This document shows, in pieces, positions 9,631 through 19,572 of a stretch of 64,000 nt of DNA. The notes beneath the pieces are model-generated. The model was not told the origin of the DNA, did no database searches, and saw only the letters and a program-made list of their open reading frames with translations. The stretch is from Leptospira bourretii (GTDB taxonomy: Bacteria; Spirochaetota; Leptospiria; Leptospirales; Leptospiraceae). A program made the translations under genes and the position numbers. The DNA lies in assembly GCF_004770145.1 (NCBI RefSeq), contig NZ_RQFW01000016.1, forward strand, positions 124,001 through 188,000. Reading direction: 5' to 3'. Numbering within the stretch: the first letter of the stretch is position 1; each line of letters begins with the position of its first letter.

Positions 9631-12018
9631 ATGAAACAGTATGATTCCAACGTCCAAGGAGCTTTGGACATTGCACAGACAGAAGCCATGAGGAGACAAA
9701 ATACAGAAATCACTCCTTACCATTTGGTTTGGGGGTTTATGACCCTGCCGACTTCTGTTTCGGGCAAAACATTAATTAAGTATAAATCGACAGTGGATGA
9801 ATTTCTAAAGAAGCAAGCACGTGCCTCTGGAGAGATTCCTTTTGAGTCCCTCAGGACCTCACCCAAGTTGGCTCAATGGTTTACGATGGCTTCTTCTCGG
9901 GCTGCCGAAAATGGACGTGAGGAACTGAAAGAGGCTGACTTTCTTAAATTTTTACCGCAGGTCTTACCTGAGTTAAAGATCAATTACGAAGATTTACAAG
10001 TGAAGGAAACGGATGAAGAAGTACCCAACTTTCTTGTGAATTTGAATGATTTGGCAAGGGAAGGGAAACTAGATCCTGTCATTGGAAGGAGCAAAGAGAT
10101 TCGTTCCGTGATGGAGATTTTGGGAAGAAGGTCAAAGAACAATCCTGTGTTAGTTGGTAGTGCGGGGGTTGGTAAAACTGCCATTGTAGAGGGTCTTGCG
10201 GAACAAATTGTAAAAGGAAGAGTTCCCGATGTACTCAAAGGAAAAACCATTTATTCTTTGGATATGGGCCAACTGATGGCTGGGACAAAATACCGTGGTG
10301 AGTTTGAAGAAAAACTAACTGCCTTACTTCGGTATATTAAAGGCCAAGCAGGTGAAGCAATTCTTTTTATAGATGAAATCCATCAATTGGTGGGAGCAGG
10401 TAAAACAGATGGAGCTATGGATGCCGCCAATCTTTTGAAACCAGCTTTGGCGCGAGGAGAACTCCATTGTATTGGTGCAACCACTCAGGACGAATTTCAA
10501 AAATACATTTTAGGTGACCAAGCATTAGAAAGAAGATTCCGGGCCGTTCCTGTGAATGAACCTAGTAAGGAAGATGCCATCGAAATTCTTATGGGGATTC
10601 GTGATAAACATGAAATCCACCATGGGATTAAAATTTCAGATGAAGCGATTTATGCATCTGTCCTTTTGTCTGACCAATATATTACCGATAAATTTTTGCC
10701 AGACAAGGCAATCGATTTAGTGGATGAAGCAGCCTCTGCTTTAAAACTTTCAGCGGAGGCAATGCCTACGGAACTTGTGGAATTGGAGAGCGAAATTCGC
10801 TCCAAAAAAATCTTTGCTCAAGTAGAAAAGAAAAATGAAGAGATCTTAAAGGAAATCGAAAGTTTAGAAAAAAAATTCCAAGCTGGCAAAGTTGTTTGGG
10901 AAAAAGAAGTAAATTCGTTAAAACAAATAGCTTCTATCAAAAATAAAATTGATCGAGTGAAATTTGATTTGGATGCAGCCCAACAAAGAGCGGACTATAC
11001 GGAGGCTTCTCGTTTGAAATATGCGGTCCTTCCTGAATTGGAAAAAGAACTTAGTAATTTCCAAAACAGTTGGATTTTAGAAAGAAACCATATAGCGGCC
11101 GTTATTTCTAGACAAACAGGAATCCCAGTAGAGAAAATTCTAAAAACGAAACAAGATAATTTACTTCATTTAGAAGAAGACTTGAATACTGTTGTTTATG
11201 GTCAGAAGGAATCCATTCGCGAAATTGCGGATACTCTTCTTACATCTTATGCCGGTATATCTTCAGAATCAAGACCGCTTGGATCTTTTTTACTAAAAGG
11301 ACCTACCGGTGTAGGAAAAACTGAAACTGCTAAAGCCATTGCCAAATTTTTATTCGATCAAGAAACGAATTTGGTTCGTCTGGATCTTAGTGAATATTCG
11401 GAAAAACATTCTGTTGCAAAACTGATTGGAGCACCTGCGGGTTATGTTGGTTATGATGAAGGTGGAATTCTTACGGAAGCCATTCGAAGAAAACCATATT
11501 CGGTAGTTCTTTTTGATGAAGTGGAAAAGGCACATCCTGATTTTTCTGACATCCTACTTCAAATTTTGGATGAAGGTAGATTAACTGATAACAAAGGTAG
11601 AACCATCAATTTTAAAAATACCATTGTGATTTTGACTACGAATTCAAAAAACATTGAAATGGATTTTAAACCAGAAGTTTTGGGAAGATTGGATGCAATT
11701 CTGACCTATCATTCGTTAGATTCTTCGATTATGGAGAAACTAATTGAAAAACAAGTTCGTCAGTTGAATGAACGTTTGAAGGTAAAAGGAATTGTCATTG
11801 AACTTTCGGAAAGCACGGAACATATATTGCGAGAACAAGGTTTTGATCCAAAATTTGGCGCAAGGCCCCTTGGCAGTGTGTTCAACCGAATTGTCAATCG
11901 TCCTTTAGCAAAAGAAATTTTAGCTGGATCCATTGGTGAAGGAACTTACCGAGCCGATTGGAATGGAGAACAATTACAGTTTGCACCCATTCCTGAGCCA
12001 GTCGGATTTAAGAAGTAA
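9631..12018 (+). CDS. clpB: ClpB-like AAA+ disaggregase (short middle domain)
   Basis: Hsp100 AAA+ ATPase of 795 aa that would thread aggregated proteins together with DnaK. It has a Clp N-domain (about 1-140), first AAA module with Walker A GSAGVGKT (176-183) and Walker B LFIDEIH, a coiled-coil middle domain (about 385-510) in ClpB style, and a second AAA module with GPTGVGKT (from 557) and LFDEVEKAH. No IG[FL] ClpP-binding loop is visible, which favours ClpB over ClpA/ClpC. The middle domain is shorter than in E. coli ClpB, and the segment between ILTTN and the arginine-finger motif [10 protein letters not shown] is also short, giving a protein about 60 residues under the usual 855-865. The ATG follows GGGGAG at 9620-9625. 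The CIRCE element upstream supports a heat-shock role. ClpB paralogue versus main ClpB cannot be decided here. Confidence 0.88.
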   Translation: MKQYDSNVQGALDIAQTEAMRRQNTEITPYHLVWGFMTLPTSVSGKTLIKYKSTVDEFLKKQARASGEIPFESLRTSPKLAQWFTMASSRAAENGREELKEADFLKFLPQVLPELKINYEDLQVKETDEEVPNFLVNLNDLAREGKLDPVIGRSKEIRSVMEILGRRSKNNPVLVGSAGVGKTAIVEGLAEQIVKGRVPDVLKGKTIYSLDMGQLMAGTKYRGEFEEKLTALLRYIKGQAGEAILFIDEIHQLVGAGKTDGAMDAANLLKPALARGELHCIGATTQDEFQKYILGDQALERRFRAVPVNEPSKEDAIEILMGIRDKHEIHHGIKISDEAIYASVLLSDQYITDKFLPDKAIDLVDEAASALKLSAEAMPTELVELESEIRSKKIFAQVEKKNEEILKEIESLEKKFQAGKVVWEKEVNSLKQIASIKNKIDRVKFDLDAAQQRADYTEASRLKYAVLPELEKELSNFQNSWILERNHIAAVISRQTGIPVEKILKTKQDNLLHLEEDLNTVVYGQKESIREIADTLLTSYAGISSESRPLGSFLLKGPTGVGKTETAKAIAKFLFDQETNLVRLDLSEYSEKHSVAKLIGAPAGYVGYDEGGILTEAIRRKPYSVVLFDEVEKAHPDFSDILLQILDEGRLTDNKGRTINFKNTIVILTTNSKNIEMDFKPEVLGRLDAILTYHSLDSSIMEKLIEKQVRQLNERLKVKGIVIELSESTEHILREQGFDPKFGARPLGSVFNRIVNRPLAKEILAGSIGEGTYRADWNGEQLQFAPIPEPVGFKK

Positions 12019-12040
12019 ATTTTCAAAACTTTGAAGCGAA

Positions 12041-12074
12041 TCCAAGGATAGTGGTTCTATCCTTGGATTTTTTT
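12041..12074 (+). terminator. Rho-independent terminator of the clpB-like gene
   Basis: Perfect 11-bp stem TCCAAGGATAG / CTATCCTTGGA with a five-base loop, followed directly by seven T residues, 22 bases after the stop codon. It separates the heat-shock gene from the aldo/keto reductase. Confidence 0.9.
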
Positions 12075-12091
12075 AGTCTAAAATCTATTCT

Positions 12092-12919
12092 ATGACAAAT
12101 CTTAAAATCTCATCTGTTTTGAAATCCAACCAAACGGTATCCGTCCCACAGTTGGGACTTGGAGTTTGGAAATCTCGTCCAAAAGAATGCCTAGATGCTG
12201 TCAAATCAGCTTTATCACTGGGTTATCGCCATATTGATACTGCTGCCATCTATGGAAACGAATCGGAAGTGGGTGCGGCAATCAAAGAAAGTGGTATAAA
12301 TCGAAGCGATATCTTTCTTGTCACAAAACTTTGGAATGCTGACCAGGGTTATGACTCCGCATTACGTGCGATAGATGTTTCTTTAAATAAATTGGGTACA
12401 GATTATGTTGATATGTATTTAATTCATTTTCCTGTCTCAGGGAAAAGAAAGGAATCATGGAAGGCACTGGAAAAAATAAAAGCAGATGGAAAAGCAAAAT
12501 CCATTGGGGTTAGTAATTTTATGGTTTCGCATCTTGAGGAACTATTAAAAGAAACTGGAACTGTCCCTGCAATGAACCAAGTGGAATACCATCCTTTTTT
12601 GCAAGACATCGAGTTAAAAGAGTATTGTTTGAAAAAAGGAATTTTACTCGAAGCATACAGTCCTCTGGCTCATGGACAAAAGTTAGAAGACCCTCGGATC
12701 ACAGCACTTGCAAATCGTTATCAAAAATCAAATGCACAAATTTTAATTCGCTGGTCTTTACAAGCAGGTCATGTGGTGATCCCAAAATCAAAAAATCCAG
12801 TTCGTATTAAAGAAAACGCAGATGTATTTGATTTTGTTTTATCAGATGAAGATATGTTGGAAATCTCCAGTTGGAATGAAAACTTCCGGACTTGTTGGGA
12901 TCCCACCACAGTGGAATGA
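12092..12919 (+). CDS. Aldo/keto reductase
   Basis: Cytosolic NADPH-dependent oxidoreductase with the TIM-barrel AKR fold, close to the 2,5-diketo-D-gluconate reductase/AKR5 type. The catalytic tetrad is complete: Asp49 and Tyr54 in HIDTAAIYGNE, Lys79 in VTKLW, and His112 in YLIHFP. IPKSKNPVRIKENADVFDF near the C-terminus is the NADPH-phosphate binding region. The length of 275 aa is typical. Natural substrates of these enzymes (aldehydes, methylglyoxal, keto sugars) cannot be told from sequence. It is isolated between the clpB terminator and a convergent lipoprotein gene; no clear ribosome site precedes the ATG. Confidence 0.93.
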   Translation: MTNLKISSVLKSNQTVSVPQLGLGVWKSRPKECLDAVKSALSLGYRHIDTAAIYGNESEVGAAIKESGINRSDIFLVTKLWNADQGYDSALRAIDVSLNKLGTDYVDMYLIHFPVSGKRKESWKALEKIKADGKAKSIGVSNFMVSHLEELLKETGTVPAMNQVEYHPFLQDIELKEYCLKKGILLEAYSPLAHGQKLEDPRITALANRYQKSNAQILIRWSLQAGHVVIPKSKNPVRIKENADVFDFVLSDEDMLEISSWNENFRTCWDPTTVE

Positions 12920-12946
12920 TGGGACCGAAGGATATAGAGTCACTTT

Positions 12947-13990
12947 TTATTTTTTAGAAAAAACAAGGACTGCCGATTGACGGTTGTCCTTGGTTCCTAA
13001 ATAACCATAACCAAAAGGAAAGGGAAGAGTATTGTCATTTGAATGATCACTCAAACTTTTTAATTCTGGTTGGGTCTCTGGAGTGACTGCTCCAGATAAA
13101 TTCCATGATTTTTCATACCTTCCAAAAACTTGACGATTCCAACTTTCCTCTGGAAAAAATCGAATCGGAAAGCCGGATTCATCTTGGACAATAAATTCTG
13201 CATTTTTGAGCAAAAGTTCTCTAAATAATTTTCTTTTTTCACCATGAAATAAATATTCTGCTGACTTCGTAAAGATTCCTATATTGGAAAGATTTGAGAA
13301 GTATTCATATAAGCCATCACCAGAAGTTCCTTCATTTCCAATTAAGAATATTTTAAAATAGGTAAGTGATTCTTGTTTTTGTAGTTTTGTATCATAGAGG
13401 GAGATTGTAAATCCCTTATAAGTAATGCCTTTGCCTTCAATTGTTTCTTCTTTGGAATCTAGAATTTCTTTACCCATACGACGAAGGAAGGCAACAAATA
13501 CAGGGTAAGCACCATTGAGTTCCTTTTTCTTTGTTTCTTCTTTCATTTTTCGGTAAGTAAAGTAATTTCTTCCGGCTAGGTGGTCAGATAGATTTCTGAT
13601 TCCTTGTTTTACTATTTGTTTTTCTTTTTCTGAAAGTGAACTGTATGAATTTGGATAACCAGGATCTTCTAATCCAAAAAGGATATAACGATCGGCATTA
13701 GGATAAAATGAAAAAAGATTTAAAACATCAATTCCGCTAAATGGATAAACAACGGTTTTAACTTTGGGTTGGTAGTTTTTTCCTTTTAGGTAGTCGGTGA
13801 TCGTATCTCTAGTGTTTGTTAGTTTTTTCCAACTGAGATCCATTTCATTTTTATGAAGAATGTCTATGTCTGTTAGGCCCGCCCATTCATCATAAACGTG
13901 AGTTTCGGCAAAAGCGATTTCTGTTTTCTTTTCTTGGAGATGGCAGTGAAGGGTTAAAAAAAATAAGCAAATAATTAATTTCTTCGTCAT
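12947..13990 (-). CDS. Hypothetical lipoprotein
   Basis: Exported protein of 347 aa of unknown function. The chosen ATG at 13990 opens a lipoprotein signal (MTKKLIICLFFLTLHC) with a lipobox-like LTLHC; a longer in-frame ORF to 14107 would add 39 residues lacking signal character and would run into the divergent kinase gene. The mature protein is hydrophilic with aromatic-rich patches such as YPFSGIDVLNLFSFYPNADRY, and I recognise no domain or catalytic motif. Its start lies only 19 bases from the start of the divergent sensor kinase, so promoters must lie in each other's coding region or be extremely compact. Function not assigned. Confidence 0.75.
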   Translation of the reverse strand: MTKKLIICLFFLTLHCHLQEKKTEIAFAETHVYDEWAGLTDIDILHKNEMDLSWKKLTNTRDTITDYLKGKNYQPKVKTVVYPFSGIDVLNLFSFYPNADRYILFGLEDPGYPNSYSSLSEKEKQIVKQGIRNLSDHLAGRNYFTYRKMKEETKKKELNGAYPVFVAFLRRMGKEILDSKEETIEGKGITYKGFTISLYDTKLQKQESLTYFKIFLIGNEGTSGDGLYEYFSNLSNIGIFTKSAEYLFHGEKRKLFRELLLKNAEFIVQDESGFPIRFFPEESWNRQVFGRYEKSWNLSGAVTPETQPELKSLSDHSNDNTLPFPFGYGYLGTKDNRQSAVLVFSKK

Positions 13991-14009
13991 ATCTTGTCGG
14001 TAGGTTTGT

Positions 14010-16385
14010 ATGGAAATCAGCGAGGCTATCGATAAAGTACTAAGTGCAAAGAAGGAGTTGGAAGCTGCCTGGGATGGAAACCCATTACCTTCTTTTGTTT
14101 TAGACAATCATCTTAAGATCCTCAGATGCAATGCTTCTGCGACGGAACTTTTTCAGACATCCTTTTTTCATCTTTTAGGTAAGGATTTTGTTGAACTATT
14201 TTGGAAGGAAGAAATCCAAGAGGAGATCCGAAACTCTTTGGTTCGTAGGTCAGAAAAGTCCTCATTTCCTGTAATCCTTTCTCGGTTGGAAGGTTCTTTT
14301 CAGCTGCTTTCTCAATTTATTTCAGAAGAGCGGAGTGTTGTTTACATTGTAAATCTAGATACAATTCGTGTTCCTGAAAATCGAGAGGAAGAGGTTCGGC
14401 TTAAATTAGCTTTAGAAAGTGGACAAAGTGGTGTTTGGGATTTTTCGCTTCGTTTAGGTAAGGCGTATTTTAGTCCTGAGTATGCGAGAATGTTAGGGTT
14501 TGAACCAGAACGTTTTCCTCAAAATTTTTCTCATTGGGAAACTTTGGTCCACTGGGAAGACCGTGAACAAATTCGATCCTTATTTGAAAACTATCTCAAC
14601 GGTTCTCTTGATTCTCATGATTTAGAAATTCGAATGTTTACTAGATCTGGAAAAACCATTTGGGTTTGGAGTCGTGGTAAGGTTGTCGAAAGAGACGAAA
14701 ATGATCTACCGGTGCGAGTGATCGGAACTCATATTGATATAACGGAACGTAAAAAAACAGAGATCCGAACAGAAGCTGTGATTGAAATCGGTCAAAAAAG
14801 TTCTCTGATGGAAAGGGAAGATAACATTTTACTTCTGGCTTTGAGATATTCCTTACAACTAACAGAAAGTAATTGGGGTGTTGTTCGTATTTGTCGTGAT
14901 GGAGTTGTCATTAAAGAATCTGGTCTGTACACGATGAGAGACCAATCGAATTCTGTATTTGTACCTATCGATTCCACAACCACGTTGCCACGTACAATTC
15001 GGGAATTACCTCTTAAGTTTAATTTAAAAGATAATGAATCTGTAGAACTTACTCTTTATAATAAAAGAACTGATTATGAGAGTATCGATTTTAAAGAAGT
15101 GGAATTACTCGGTACAGAACTAGTCCATATTCTCATTCGGAAAAGAACCGAAGATTTACTTTTGGCAAGTGAGTGGAATCTGCAATCAATCGTTGAATGT
15201 TCCCCTAATGGTATACTGATTTTAGTGGATGGTAACATTCAATTTTATAATAGAAGTTCAGAAATTCTACTCTCGCAGAACAAAAATCAGATGAGAAATA
15301 GAAAAGTGTCTGAAGTATTTGGTTTTTTAAATGGAGAAGATCCTTTTGAGTTTATTCAATCGTTATCAAATAACGGATTTGCTCCTGATCAAAATGTCGT
15401 AGAAAAAAATATAATCCTTTCGAATGGTCAAAAAAAATGGATTAGTTTTTGGGCGATAGAGATCATATATAATGGGGAAGTTTCTATTTTAGTTTATTTA
15501 AATGATCTTTCAAAGGCAAAAGATACAGAAATACAATTGTTACAAAGTGAAAAGTTGGCAACCATCGGTCAATTGGCTGCGGGGGTAGCGCATGAGATAA
15601 ACAATCCAATGGCATTTATTTCAAGCAATTTGGAAACGATGAAGCGATATCATAAGCAGCTAACTACAGTAATGGCAAATGTACATTCAGTGCTTCAGAA
15701 AAACCATATGGATCCTGCGGTTTCAAAAATTCTAACTGATTGGGATCGTTATGATCTATCTAATGTTCTTTTGGATACATCTGATATTTTGGAGGAGTCT
15801 ATTGACGGTGCTAGCCGTGTCGTTGAAATTGTTCGTAATATCAAAAGTTTTGCGCATGTAAATAAAGAAGAAAGTTTTGTCCGTTGTAATTTGAATGAGG
15901 TGATCAACTCCGCCATTAATATTAGTCATCACAATATAAAATACGATAGCGTGGTTGAGTTTTCCTTTGATAAAAATCTTCCCGAAATATTTTGTCATCC
16001 ACAAGAGATTGGGCAGGTGATCATAAATTTACTAGTGAATGCTGGCCACGCAATTGAAGAAAAGAAAAACCATGGTTTGTTTCCTGATACCCAGGGTGAA
16101 AAACCAGGGAAAATTGAAATCAAAACTAAAAGTATTTATTCTGAATACAACCAACAATTTGCTGAGATTAAGATTAAAGATAACGGAATTGGAATTCCTG
16201 AAGACATCCAGTCAAGAATCTTTGATCCTTTTTTTTCAACGAAAGAAACAGGCGAAGGCACTGGACTTGGTTTGTCTATCAGTATGGATATCATACGAAA
16301 ACATAAAGGGAAAATAGATTTGGAAAGTGTACGTTGTGAAGGAACAACGTTTTCGATCATGTTACCAACAAATCTGGAGGATTAG
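14010..16385 (+). CDS. PAS/GAF sensor histidine kinase
   Basis: Soluble sensor kinase of 791 aa. PAS (about 15-120), a PAS/PAC with FSPEYARMLGFEP and HIDITERKK (about 130-245), a GAF-like segment (about 255-380), another PAS (about 385-500), then a kinase core with His528 in AAGVAHEINNPMAFISSNL, followed by an HATPase domain with DNGIGIP, FDPFFSTKETGEGTGLGLSIS. The long helix pair between the His box and HATPase is typical of this HEINNP group. The downstream response regulator begins immediately after its stop codon, so the two form a cognate pair. No membrane helix is seen. The stated ATG lacks a strong ribosome site (weak GGTAGG nearby). Confidence 0.92.
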   Translation: MEISEAIDKVLSAKKELEAAWDGNPLPSFVLDNHLKILRCNASATELFQTSFFHLLGKDFVELFWKEEIQEEIRNSLVRRSEKSSFPVILSRLEGSFQLLSQFISEERSVVYIVNLDTIRVPENREEEVRLKLALESGQSGVWDFSLRLGKAYFSPEYARMLGFEPERFPQNFSHWETLVHWEDREQIRSLFENYLNGSLDSHDLEIRMFTRSGKTIWVWSRGKVVERDENDLPVRVIGTHIDITERKKTEIRTEAVIEIGQKSSLMEREDNILLLALRYSLQLTESNWGVVRICRDGVVIKESGLYTMRDQSNSVFVPIDSTTTLPRTIRELPLKFNLKDNESVELTLYNKRTDYESIDFKEVELLGTELVHILIRKRTEDLLLASEWNLQSIVECSPNGILILVDGNIQFYNRSSEILLSQNKNQMRNRKVSEVFGFLNGEDPFEFIQSLSNNGFAPDQNVVEKNIILSNGQKKWISFWAIEIIYNGEVSILVYLNDLSKAKDTEIQLLQSEKLATIGQLAAGVAHEINNPMAFISSNLETMKRYHKQLTTVMANVHSVLQKNHMDPAVSKILTDWDRYDLSNVLLDTSDILEESIDGASRVVEIVRNIKSFAHVNKEESFVRCNLNEVINSAINISHHNIKYDSVVEFSFDKNLPEIFCHPQEIGQVIINLLVNAGHAIEEKKNHGLFPDTQGEKPGKIEIKTKSIYSEYNQQFAEIKIKDNGIGIPEDIQSRIFDPFFSTKETGEGTGLGLSISMDIIRKHKGKIDLESVRCEGTTFSIMLPTNLED

Positions 16386-16386
16386 T

Positions 16387-16863
16387 ATGGTTCCGAGTAG
16401 TATAGACCAATTGGTACAAGAAGTAGAGTCTCTGGTTGCGGACGTTTCAAAAGACGAGAAAGTTTATAAAATTGTGATGGTTGATGATATTAAATCGATT
16501 TCATCTTCCATGAAACGAGAGTTAACCTTTGTTGCTCGTAAATTAGACAATGTTAAATTGTCGATTGTAGATATTCAAGATCCTGAAATTGCTTATGAAT
16601 ATTTACAAAAGTGTAGACCCGATCTTCTCATTTCTGATGTTAAGATGCCATACCTAACGGGTGATAAATTAGTGGAAGCGGTAAAAAAACTTTATCCTGA
16701 TTTACCTGTAATTGTTGTGACTGGGTTTGCCACAAAAGAAAACATTCTTTCTGTTTATAAATCGGATAAAAACAGTATCATTTTATCGAAACCTTGGGAA
16801 CCGGAAAGGCTTGTTGGCGCCGTGAACCAAATGTTGGGAACTAATTTTCAGTGGAACGATTGA
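16387..16863 (+). CDS. Single-domain response regulator
   Basis: CheY-like receiver protein of 158 aa, the likely partner of the kinase just upstream. The ATG at 16387 is chosen because GGAGG lies at 16376-16380 at good spacing; the longer ORF from 16327 would overlap the kinase. After about 28 extra N-terminal residues the receiver shows MVDD, phospho-acceptor Asp84 in ISDVKMPYLTG, Thr in VVTGF and Lys in LSKPWEPE, so it is complete. There is no DNA-binding or enzymatic output domain. The start is one base after the kinase stop, indicating translational coupling. The SKPWE ending resembles receivers of the RpfG/HD-GYP type, but the output domain is absent. Confidence 0.92.
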   Translation: MVPSSIDQLVQEVESLVADVSKDEKVYKIVMVDDIKSISSSMKRELTFVARKLDNVKLSIVDIQDPEIAYEYLQKCRPDLLISDVKMPYLTGDKLVEAVKKLYPDLPVIVVTGFATKENILSVYKSDKNSIILSKPWEPERLVGAVNQMLGTNFQWND

Positions 16864-16884
16864 TCACCTGCATTTTGTCTGAAC

Positions 16885-16918
16885 AAAAAAAAACCGGCCC
16901 GGGAAACCCCGAACCGGT
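16885..16918 (-). terminator. Rho-independent terminator of recA
   Basis: GC-rich stem with outer arm ACCGG / CCGGT and inner CGGG / CCCG separated by a 2x2 mismatch (16893-16918), followed on the minus strand by eight T residues (16885-16892). It lies 32 bases past the recA stop. It may also stop transcripts from the convergent response regulator, though the plus strand lacks a T-run. Confidence 0.85.
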
Positions 16919-16949
16919 CAATGGTTCCTAAAAAGAAAGCCGAATGGTT

Positions 16950-18113
16950 TTATTCTCCGACAGCAACTTCTCCTTCTGCTTCGGTAGAGAAACTAACTGG
17001 TTGTTTTGATTTTGTTTCTTTAGTTTCTTTTGGATCCCGTTCAATGGATTTTACTTCTCTCGTTTGGATTTTGGATTGGTCCATAAGAGGGAGGCTGTTA
17101 AGATCCCTAACTTGGTTTTCGATTTTAAATGCGATATCTGGATTTTCGAGGAAGAAGTTTTTCACTTGTTCCTTTCCTTGTCCAATCTTCTCTCCACCGT
17201 AAGAATACCATGAACCAGCTTTGGCAACAAGGTCATGACGAACCGCAAGATCAATGAGAGAACTTTCTCTGTTGATTCCATTCGCATACATGATGTCGAA
17301 CTCTGCTTGTCGGAATGGAGGGGCACATTTGTTTTTGACCACTTTCACTCGAACGCGGTTTCCAACTGGTTCTTCCTTTTCCTTTAAAGTTTCAATTCGG
17401 CGGATGTCCAATCGGATGGAAGCATAGAATTTCAATGCGTTACCACCTGTAGTAGTTTCTGGGCTACCGAACATCACTCCAATCTTCATACGGATTTGGT
17501 TGATAAAGATGACTGTGGTATTGGATTTGGAAATGGTTCCTGTGAGTTTACGTAGGGCTTGGGACATGAGTCGTGCCTGAAGTCCCATATGAGAATCTCC
17601 CATATCTCCTTCGATCTCTGCCTTAGGAACAAGGGCAGCCACGGAGTCGATGACAATGAGGTCGATCGCATTGGAACGAACGAGGGACTCACAAATTTCA
17701 AGAGCCTCTTCCCCGTTGTCCGGTTGGGCCACGAGTAGGTCGTCAACATTGACCCCTAATTTTTTAGCGTAAGATGGATCGAGAGCATGTTCTGCATCGA
17801 TGAAGGCAGCAATGCCCCCTTTTTTTTGCGTCTCCGCAATCGCAGAAAGAGTGAGTGTTGTTTTACCAGAAGATTCTGGCCCGTAGATTTCTACGATCCG
17901 ACCGGAAGGAAATCCGCCAATCCCCAAGGCGATGTCTAAATCCAAAGATCCAGTGGATACGACGTTCATTTCTGCCATACGTGTATCTGCACCAAGGCGC
18001 ATAATGGAACCTTTACCGAATTGTTTTTCGATTTGGCCTAGGGCAGCGTCAATGGCCTGCTTTCTTTGGTCGGTTTCTTTTTCTTGAGCCTTGTCAGCTT
18101 TCTCTTTTTTCAT
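16950..18113 (-). CDS. recA: Recombinase RecA
   Basis: DNA-dependent ATPase for homologous recombination and LexA self-cleavage. Walker A GPESSGKT at residues 78-85, the conserved [53 protein letters not shown] and [16 protein letters not shown] are all near-identical to the family, and the DNA-binding loop regions are present. The length of 387 aa, with a Lys/Glu-rich C-terminal tail, fits Leptospira. The start is supported by AGGAG ten bases upstream on the minus strand. No TTTG-N5-CAAA element of the type described for the Leptospira LexA box was seen in the 300 bases upstream. It is monocistronic with its own terminator. Confidence 0.98.
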   Translation of the reverse strand: MKKEKADKAQEKETDQRKQAIDAALGQIEKQFGKGSIMRLGADTRMAEMNVVSTGSLDLDIALGIGGFPSGRIVEIYGPESSGKTTLTLSAIAETQKKGGIAAFIDAEHALDPSYAKKLGVNVDDLLVAQPDNGEEALEICESLVRSNAIDLIVIDSVAALVPKAEIEGDMGDSHMGLQARLMSQALRKLTGTISKSNTTVIFINQIRMKIGVMFGSPETTTGGNALKFYASIRLDIRRIETLKEKEEPVGNRVRVKVVKNKCAPPFRQAEFDIMYANGINRESSLIDLAVRHDLVAKAGSWYSYGGEKIGQGKEQVKNFFLENPDIAFKIENQVRDLNSLPLMDQSKIQTREVKSIERDPKETKETKSKQPVSFSTEAEGEVAVGE

Positions 18114-18416
18114 GAATCAAACGTTCTCCTAAAATCGGTGTTCCGAAAGACTAGGTAGGGGACTAGGGCAGTTGGTTTCAAAAAAACTCTTATGAACCGA
18201 CTCTCTCAAGGATGAACCCATCCCTTCCGAATTCCACTCTTTTTCTCTTCCAGATTGGCTCCAGTATGCATGAGACCTGGGACAAATTAGGAAGATGGCG
18301 AAATTTTTTCTGGATTATGTCTTTTTTTGTCGTTTTCAACACTAAACAAAATGTAAGTACTTGTATAGTATTTTTTTGCCGTAGGAGAAAGAAAACTTTG
18401 CCGATAGTTTCTTTGT
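18114..18416. other. Intergenic region between divergent recA and xer genes
   Basis: About 300 bases with no convincing gene. It must hold the promoters of recA (minus) and the tyrosine recombinase (plus). A TATAGT hexamer near 18365 could serve the recombinase, but no well-spaced -35 is clear. Small ORFs across it look like chance frames and have no ribosome sites. Confidence 0.5.
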
Positions 18417-19352
18417 ATGACCCTGCCAGCTCTTGAAGTCCAAATCCCTGACCATTTTCCCCAAGCCATGGCCGAACTTTTCCGAAGTTACCGAACTTAT
18501 CTTAAAATTGAAAAAAATTATTCGGAACATACTCTATTTGCCTACTTACGTGATTTGAAATTTTTCTTTGAGTTTTGTTTGAAAGAGGAAATTGACATTT
18601 TGAGTGTCGATGTTCTGGACGTGAGGGCATATTTTGCTGATTTAAAGTCGGCGAAAAAACAGGACAAACGAACCCAAAGCCGTAAACTTTCTTCCTTACG
18701 TACTTTTTATAAATTTTTATTTCGCGAGGAAAAGATAGGTGCCAATCCTATTTTGCAAGTCAGTTTTCCTAAAACAAAAAAGAAGTTACCAAAAAACTTC
18801 ACACCGATCGAAACAGAAGACATCCTGGATTATCAAGACGGTGATAAAGCAGAAGTCCTTGGGAAAAGAGACAAAGCCATCGTGGAAGTATTATACAGCA
18901 CGGGACTTCGTGTATTTGAGTTAGTCAATGCAAAGTTAAGCGATCTGAATCATGAATTAACATCACTTAAAGTGATGGGAAAACGTCGTAAAGAACGTTT
19001 TGTATTTATTGGCGAAGAGGCACAAAATGCACTCCGAGAGTATTTGGAAGAAAGAGGAACGGACGGCCCTGAAGAGATCTTTTTAAACCAACGTGGCGGA
19101 AAACTCACCACTCGCGGGATTCGTTATATTCTATCGGAACGAAGGACTGTGATGGGAATGGAAAAAGCCATCACACCTCATAAATTTCGACATACCTTTG
19201 CGACTGATCTTTTGAACGCCGGTGCAGACATTCGCGCCGTACAAGAGTTACTCGGTCACGCATCTTTATCTTCTACTCAAGTATATTTGAGTGTTTCGAG
19301 AGACCGACTGAAAGAAGTGTATCGGAACGCCCATCCTCATGCGAAGAAGTAG
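18417..19352 (+). CDS. Tyrosine recombinase XerC/XerD
   Basis: Site-specific recombinase that resolves chromosome dimers at dif or acts on similar sites. The N-terminal SAM-like core-binding domain (about 15-105) carries YLKIEKNYSEHTL. The catalytic domain holds Arg165 in STGLRVFEL, Lys189, His255 and Arg258 in HKFRHTFAT, His281 in LLGHASLSSTQ and nucleophile Tyr290, so the active site is complete. The length of 311 aa matches Xer proteins rather than phage integrases. XerC and XerD cannot be separated confidently from sequence alone. It is divergent from recA; no phage or integron context is present. Confidence 0.93.
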   Translation: MTLPALEVQIPDHFPQAMAELFRSYRTYLKIEKNYSEHTLFAYLRDLKFFFEFCLKEEIDILSVDVLDVRAYFADLKSAKKQDKRTQSRKLSSLRTFYKFLFREEKIGANPILQVSFPKTKKKLPKNFTPIETEDILDYQDGDKAEVLGKRDKAIVEVLYSTGLRVFELVNAKLSDLNHELTSLKVMGKRRKERFVFIGEEAQNALREYLEERGTDGPEEIFLNQRGGKLTTRGIRYILSERRTVMGMEKAITPHKFRHTFATDLLNAGADIRAVQELLGHASLSSTQVYLSVSRDRLKEVYRNAHPHAKK

Positions 19353-19387
19353 GGATTGGATTTAAGTTCCGCGTGCGGATAGAATCT

Positions 19388-19409
19388 CCCCGCCCTGATT
19401 AGGGTGGGG
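19388..19409. other. GC-rich hairpin in intergenic region
   Basis: Stem CCCCGCCCT / AGGGTGGGG (one G-T pair) with loop GATT, in an otherwise AT-rich region after the Xer gene. A smaller CCGC-GT-GCGG hairpin lies just upstream. No T-run follows on either strand, so it is not a standard terminator. It may be a dispersed structured repeat or a transcript-stabilising element. Confidence 0.55.
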
Positions 19410-19536
19410 AACTAGACCCGCCACCCAATACGCTCCCTTTACCACAACCCCCTTTTTTTCGAAACCAAATCTCCTTCCGTCTTAAAAAAATATCCTATTT
19501 GTTCGTCTTTAGGATCAATTTTGAATTTTATTATTG

Positions 19537-19572
19537 TTGACTATAAAAATATATCTGGCTATAATTATGGTC
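19537..19572 (+). promoter_or_regulatory. Sigma70-type promoter of the TetR gene
   Basis: TTGACT (19537-19542), a 17-base spacer and perfect TATAAT (19560-19565). The expected transcription start, about 7 bases after the -10, falls at 19572-19573, which is the A of an in-frame ATG. This predicts a leaderless mRNA. Confidence 0.8.

Noticed and set aside
12947..14107. Longer version of the lipoprotein gene with start at 14107
   Set aside because: The extra 39 residues lack signal character, overlap the divergent kinase and precede a proper lipoprotein signal at 13990.
18114..18200. LexA/SOS box before recA
   Set aside because: No TTTG-N5-CAAA or similar dyad was found in the recA upstream region.
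18212..18436. Plus-strand ORF of 74 aa between recA and the Xer gene
   Set aside because: Occupies the divergent promoter region and overlaps the Xer start; no ribosome site or domain.
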